Shown here: positions 58,262 through 64,000 of the stretch, one piece after another
Layout: each line of letters starts with the position of its first letter
Numbering within the stretch: position 1 is the stretch's first letter
Program-made: the position numbers and the translations under genes
Source: Phaseolus vulgaris
Lineage: Eukaryota; Streptophyta; Magnoliopsida; Fabales; Fabaceae
Length of the DNA: 64,000 bases
Direction of reading: 5' to 3'
Assembly (NCBI RefSeq): GCF_000499845.2
Contig: NC_023758.2
Coordinates: 21,125,285-21,189,284, forward strand
Notes under the pieces: model-generated
The model's input: the letters and a program-made list of their open reading frames with translations, nothing else
Told to the model about the DNA's origin: nothing
Database searches by the model: none

Positions 58262-61200
58262 ATGGAGGGCAACTCCGGCGGTGGCGGCGGTGGCGGAAAC
58301 GACGTCGAATTGCTGTGCAAAACGCTGCAGGTCGAGCACAAGCTGTTCTACTTCGATCTGAAGGAGAACCCTCGCGGCCGTTACCTTAAGATTTCCGAGA
58401 AGACTTCCGCCACTAGGTCGACCATCATCGTCCCCTTCTCCGGCATTTCCTGGTTCCTCGATCTCTTCAATTACTACGTTAACTCCGAAGATCAAGACCT
58501 CTTCAGCAAGGAATTGCAGCTCGACACCAAGGTAATCCAACCCGACCTCCTTACTTGACTCTTTTCCTCGCTTCTTCATCACTTTTTTAATTTTCTTTTT
58601 CAGGTTTTCTACTTCGACATTGGTGAGAATCGGAGGGGGCGTTTCTTGAAGGTACTTAATTCCCTTTCTTCTATGCTCGAATTGAAATGGAAAATGTTTA
58701 ACATACACCTTATTTTTGGGGGAAGGAAGAGAGAGAAACTGTGTGTACAGAGTGAGAATAACTGAAGAGAGAAAGACGTGGCGGAAAATGAAAAGAGGGA
58801 TAGAAAGTAAAAATGAGGTTGAAGTGAGATGAAGCGGAAGTTGAGTAGTGTGTGATAACAATAACTTAGTTCTAATTGCTTGCCTTGGCTTCGATGGCTA
58901 CAGGTTAAGCTTTTAAGTGTATTGTATTGCATTTTTTCACCTAATTTTATGCTGCTTTTTTATATTTGTGGCTGTAGTATTTTTGGTAAAAGATGGTTGA
59001 TAGTGGTCTGTTGGCTGTGTCAAAATAATGGTTCCTTCTTGGAATGCTTTACTTCTATTGTCGAAAATTAGAATAGGGGGGTTGTGTGTGTATATATCTG
59101 AATTTAAGATAAGTTTTAATATTTGTTTGTTGGTTTATACACTCTGGATGTGTATGTAGGGGAGCTTTTCTATATTGTCATGATCTAGGGATATATGTGT
59201 TTTCGTGATACGAAAGGAAATTTAATTATTATAGTGAAGCTGTTAATTAACATGTACAAGAAAGGCAGAAAATGAGGAAGAGGAACGGCAGAGAGCTGTA
59301 ACAGGGTGGGACTTGGGGCATTAATAACCTTAGGGTTTTGAACGACGATTTGTTATCACAAAGTAGAAAATGGAAACAAATTTTAATTTGGTTTGTGTGG
59401 TAAAGTCTGGGTAACTTGTTAGACATTCCTATTTTGGTTGCTTGAAATGTATAATGTTTCTGTGAGCTCTAGGAGTTTCACAGTCTTCTTGGTTATAATA
59501 AAATAGAGAGAATAAGTGTGCTTTGTGGACTTTTAGTTAAATTATTATGGTAGTAGTGGAAACAAAAATCTTGCATGCCAAGATGTTGGATTGATATGGC
59601 TAGGACTCCGTCAGTTAAGCCTTGTCTAGAATGAGAAAGAGAGAACTCATTACAGGGAAGTTTATGTAGAAATCATGCCATTGGCAGAATTTCTGATTTG
59701 TCATGGGCGTCAACATTTGAAGCTTAGTTTAGATGTGTGCTTAATAGTTTTTGTTTGGCTTGCTTCTGTGGGATTTTTTTTATGCAAAATTGCCAAACTC
59801 CATTATCAAGTTTGGCCTTCTTTTAAACACTCCCTTAACCTCCAACTCACGCTACTTATATTATACTTATACAATTTTTTAATCTGAAACTTCCATGTTC
59901 AACACATCAACCTTTTTGCCTTCCTCCTCCCCCTTCTCTAAATCCTTTTCCTCCTTTAATTTCTCTCATCTGACACCAAGATAGAATGTAACAGTTATTG
60001 GGTTTGAATACTCAAAACCTTGAGAAGTATTATTACATGGAGGGGTGCATATTGTTGATACACTTTTTGGGTTTGTGGTACAAATTGATATTAACATATT
60101 AATCTATACAATTCAATAAAAAAATCATTTAGTTAAAATATAAAATATTATGAATTACAATTAACTTAAAAGGGTGTAACTTGCATAAGATCTTCTAGTT
60201 TCAACACAGTTAAAAGAATTCTTAAAGTAGGAAATAAAAAACAAATATGCTATCAGAGAAAGACACAAAAAGAAGGTACCGTCAAATGTATATTTGAAAT
60301 TATAAAATACTGTCAACATGTAATGGATGATTAATCTCCTCAAAAGTCCAATCAATGGTCCAGTTTTCAATTCATCCATTTTCCCAAATCCCATTGTCAT
60401 TTGGTCATCCCTTTTCATTTGTATTCCCTGTCACTCCTGCAAAGCTCTTTCATATTCAGACTTTGAAGAAAGCTTCTCTCAATTTTTCCTCTCAATCACG
60501 TACCTCCCACCAAAATTAAATCTTCTGTCATGGTTCTTTCCTCAATTTGCTGGCAGGAGTGGTAGATGGAAACCCTGGGACAACAACCTGCAAAATAGGA
60601 GATTTCTGACAAATTAGAATGTTCCATCTTCAGTCATAGGTTCGTCATTTCTAGGAATTACACTGGCAATTGGTTAGAACCAATTCCTACAAGTACATAT
60701 GAATTGCAAGGGGGAGGTGTTTTGCTGTGAATTATTCAAGGAATTCTGCGCATGTCTGGCTTGGATTATTTTTGTGGAAATAATTTTTTTCCCAATTCTC
60801 TTGTAGGATCCTGGCAAAACAAAAGTTTTTTCCTCCCAAATAAGCTAAATCAAACAAGCTCATGCTCCTTTATGCCCAGTGCAGTATGTCTTGTATCCTG
60901 TCTGGGTAAAATCTTGCATTATTTAAGGGGTATCATCTACGTCCATTTTTATTCTCAGGGTGTGTTTGGAATAGTTACAAAAGTTGAATTATTTCAAATC
61001 AACAACTGATTATATGTACAATTAATTGTAAACAGAATCAGATTTTGTTTGAATAAGTTTGCTGATATATGATTGTATGTTAATTTTGTTTGGATGAAGG
61101 GCAATATAAAATCAGCTTAGCAAAAAAGTATGTGTGAAACTGAAAAGGAGAAGGGATGTTGAAAAATAAATATAAGACAAATTTTCTGATTTACAAAATC

Positions 61201-62945
61201 AGCTTATTTTTCAGGAAAAATCTTTTTAATTTTGTGGCTGTCCCAAACAAGCAAATGAAGTTACAAAAAGTTCCTAAAAATGTTGAAATTTAAAAAAATC
61301 ATCTTTCCCAAATATGTTCTTATTCTTATTGCCAAATTGGTTTCATATTTCAGACTTGTCCTTGTGTAGCCTACTAACTTAAGTGCCTACAATGTGAGTG
61401 TAAGGGTGGGAAGGTTATTGAAGACCAGATAAACTTGTATTGGTAGTTTTGGGATTTTCGTATTTTTGGCTGTTGTTTGTTTCTACACGTAGAATTACAA
61501 AATGAGAAAAGATGTAAGGATTTTTTATGTAACAGCGTTTATTATTGACCCCAAACAATTGAATAAATTAAGGTTTAGAGTATGCATCACTGAGGAACAT
61601 AGGCAGAACATTAAACCAATCTGGCAACCAGACAGAAGCTATGCTGTCAACTACTCTATTCTGCAATCTCTTTATCTTTTATATTGGTATTAATAGTTTG
61701 CATTTGAATTTGCCAAAAGTATATCCTTAATCCTTTGTTTGGAAGAGAGGAGAGAAATAAAAAGGTGTGAACCTTTTTATTTCTACTTCAAATGGGTGGA
61801 AAATAGTAATTACCTCAAAATCATTTTCCATTTTTAATCCCTGATAATTTATTATCTTCTAATTTTTATTATTTTTCCTATTTCTCTCTTTTATATTTAT
61901 TTTCTATTTCTCTTATATCAAACATCTTTATTTCCAGTCTAATTCTCATTTACTTCTGTCTACCAAAATCAAAGCTAAGAAAATGTGCACAAACTTCTGC
62001 AAACAATTATTATAATTGGTGCTTTATATCAACCAAAAAATGTTTTAAAATGATGAAGATATATATGAAGTCCCTCTAAAACCTGTTACCCTGATTTTCA
62101 TGACTTTTGGCTTCCATATTTACTTTATTTCGGAACTTCTATCTTATGATGAATATTATCCATATGTATATTTTATTCAAGATTCTGATTCTTATTTATT
62201 ATTTTGAAGGTGTCTGAAGCTTCTGTCAGCAGAAACCGTAGCACTATAATTGTTCCTGCTGGAAGCTCTAGGGATGAAGGATGGGCAGCATTCAGGAACA
62301 TCTTGGCTGAGATCAATGAAGCCTCAAGGCTTTTCATTCTACCCAATCAGGTTTCCTTCTTTAGAAATCAGACACTTTTTTTCCGTTTTAGCCACAAATG
62401 TAGTCGAATCCGTTTTTATTTGTTTCATCTTATTTGCTTGTTTGCATTCCACTATAGCAAAATTCTGAATCCTCAGAGCGTCTTGTCGGACTTTCGGATG
62501 ATGTTGGTGCTGGCTTCATATCTGGTCATAGTACTCAACCTGCAACTTCTTCTGAGTTGAATGTGGACAGGTCTGTTGATTTGCCTCCTCAGGATGAAAT
62601 TGGTAACTTGGGGGTCTCGAAAGTGATCAGGGCTGATCAGAAAAGATTCTTCTTTGATCTTGGGAGCAATAATCGGGGTCATTTCTTAAGAATATCTGAG
62701 GTGTGCTGTCATTATCTTTTTTGTCTTTTTCCTTTGTTTTATATACCATGGGAAGAGGAATTTCTGCTGTAAATTCTTGTTATTTATTGCAGGTCGCCGG
62801 ATCTGATCGATCCTCCATCATTCTTCCCCTGTCAGGGCTCAAGCAGTTTCATGAGATTGTTGGTCACTTTGTGGAAATCACAAAGGACCGAATTGAGGGA
62901 ATGGCAGTTGCTAATGTTCGCACAGTTGATCCCCCTCAAAGATGA
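58262..62945 (+). CDS. PURA1: Transcription factor Pur-alpha 1-like, 284 aa, 5 exons
   Basis: Coding exons: 58262-58531, 58604-58651, 62210-62350, 62458-62700 and 62793-62945 (90 + 16 + 47 + 81 + 50 residues), all phase 0 with GT-AG junctions. Pur-alpha binds purine-rich single-stranded DNA and RNA through PUR repeats. In plants it has been linked to promoter elements of translation-machinery genes. Three PUR repeats are visible: LQVEHKLFYFDLKENPRGRY with RSTIIVPFSG; VFYFDIGENRRGRFLK with VSRNRSTIIVP; and KRFFFDLGSNNRGHFLRISE with RSSIILPLSG. A glycine run (GGGGGGG) follows the start, as in other Pur proteins. The length is close to the Arabidopsis protein. The start is the first ATG of the open frame. 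Intron 2 is 3558 bp; the other introns are 72-107 bp. Confidence 0.96.
58652..62209 (+). other. Long intron 2 of the Pur-alpha gene
   Basis: About 3.6 kb with no recognised coding frame or complete transposon. Composition is typical of a plant intron (T-rich), with several short purine-rich runs near 58720-58850 and 59270. It splits the second PUR repeat right after RRGRFLK. Confidence 0.6.
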
Positions 62946-64000
62946 ATGCTAACTTGGGGTATTCTGCGACAATAATTAGTCCCTCTGCCAAGGTTTCAAT
63001 TGGATAAGAATGGGTGTTGTCTGAGTCTGATTTGTGCTATTTTATTTTATTTTCCCTTAGCCTCCTTCTCCTTCTCATATTGTTCTTCCATTAATGCTTT
63101 TGAAATAATGCAAACTCTGGTTGGTCAGCAGAATAATTTGAATTGCTTGGCAAGGTTAATATATGAATAGGAATAACGGAAGAAAAAAGGATCAGAGACT
63201 TGTACTTGTTTGGATAGTTTGGCACCCAAGCTACAATCTGTAATAATGTTTGATTGTTTATTTTACATTCCTTGAGCAGATTTCACATGGATTTAAGTTC
63301 TCATGCATGCGGAGGTTTTTCAATCACGCATGCCTACCATGTTAACGTAGGTTGGTGATTTAGCTATAATTTTGTAGGGTTTGGTTTCTTCAGAGGTTTT
63401 GTTAGAGGAAAAATGTTGGCTTTTCCTCTTTTCTCTTTTTTCACCCATCATTTCATTTGAAAATTTACTGTTCACAACCCCTTCTTCCCTTTTATTATGT
63501 CTGCCCCTTTCCCTCCCACCCCTCACTCGCTTTCATCTCCCAAATCCGGCGCCTATTTCCCCTTTTCTCTACATTTTTTTTGTCATTTTTCTTCTTCCTT
63601 TACCCTTGTGTTCTCACTGAAGCTGAGTTTTGGCTCTCTCTTGCTTATTTGAGTGTTGATCCCTTGAGGGCAATGGGAAACAATCGACGGTGTACTCTAA
63701 GATCATCAGAAAAAAGGTTAGCTTCAATAATGTAGGCTTTTATGTGTGTCAGGGGGTTCAAGCGGTCTTTGTACTTTTCAATACTCGGTCACTTCCATTT
63801 GAGAGTTGAGCCTGCATAACTTTAGGGATAAAGGGATGAAAACCAATGGGGAGTTGACAATGCTTTCAAGGGCATCTTCTGCTCATTGACTCGTGTTTCT
63901 TGGACTTGACCTAGTGGTTGTGTCAAGTCTACTGTCTCTCCAGGACTTTGGGATTGATTGCAATTTGAAATCTGTTGCGTTCGTGATTTTGCAACTAACT
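62946..64000 (+). other. 3' UTR of Pur-alpha and pyrimidine-rich DNA beyond
   Basis: The first 350 bp are the likely 3' UTR of Pur-alpha. At 63410-63620 the + strand is strongly pyrimidine-rich, like a 5' leader. An ATG at 63673 in good context starts MGNNRRCTLRSSEK and meets a possible donor (AAG|GTTAGC, 63716/63717), so this may be the first exon of a further gene or an alternative non-coding transcript. I cannot confirm it. Confidence 0.35.

Noticed and set aside
58250..58861. 203-codon minus-strand frame
   Set aside because: Shadow of Pur-alpha exons 1-2 and the adjacent intron; the sense strand has the real protein.
63381..63620. 79-codon hydrophobic frame
   Set aside because: Product of a pyrimidine-rich tract; no domain.

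Overview
The window is nuclear DNA of a flowering plant, most likely a legume of the bean group (Phaseolus/Vigna/Glycine relatives). This is inferred from AT-rich intergenic DNA, intron-rich genes with plant splice sites, plant-type proteins, and dense LTR-retrotransposon, LINE, MULE, hAT and CACTA remnants. No prokaryotic or viral genome organisation is seen.

Five host genes can be supported. (1) The 3' end of a FAR1-RELATED SEQUENCE (FRS) gene enters from the left edge (1-381, +). (2) A complete cytosolic pyruvate kinase lies at 9972-13169 (+; 3 coding exons, 501 aa). (3) A 249-aa four-span membrane protein of the plant AGTRAP-like family lies at 15516-20074 (-; 5 exons), convergent with pyruvate kinase. 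(4) An RHIP1-like coiled-coil protein lies at 36190-41605 (+; 8 exons, 234 aa). (5) A Pur-alpha single-stranded nucleic-acid-binding protein lies at 58262-62945 (+; 5 exons, 284 aa). Splice junctions were worked out by hand from reading-frame phase. Two introns, one in pyruvate kinase and one in the RHIP1-like gene, need GC rather than GT donors.

Almost everything else is transposon debris. 3.1-8.6 kb: a LINE tail, a Ty3/gypsy gag leader cut by a copia LTR, then the 3' end of a Tat-like Ty3/gypsy element with an integrase C-terminus, a 149-bp tandem array, an antisense ORF, a polypurine tract and the 3' LTR. 23.9-26.8 kb: the 3' end of a SIRE-like copia element. 28.5-34 kb: a nest of LTRs holding a solo LTR with a 5-bp target duplication and a hAT-type element with an 8-bp duplication. 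43.4-45.9 kb: Mutator-like elements, one with a 9-bp duplication. 49.6-50.4 kb: an AT-rich satellite with a three-monomer higher-order repeat. 51.1-55.3 kb: two different antisense copia gag remnants separated by a CACTA-like element, one of them interrupted by a 5'-truncated LINE with a 16-bp duplication.

The most interesting unexplained signal is in the LTRs. One LTR family carries pairs of a palindromic motif (consensus CAAYCGGTTG) always 21 bp apart, seven times in four LTR copies. A second family carries pairs of TAATCGATTA-like palindromes always exactly 20 bp apart, seven sets in about 420 bp. This two-helical-turn phasing looks like a cooperative protein-binding architecture shared by two LTR families. 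The host genes show no operon-like cooperation; they are unrelated single genes.
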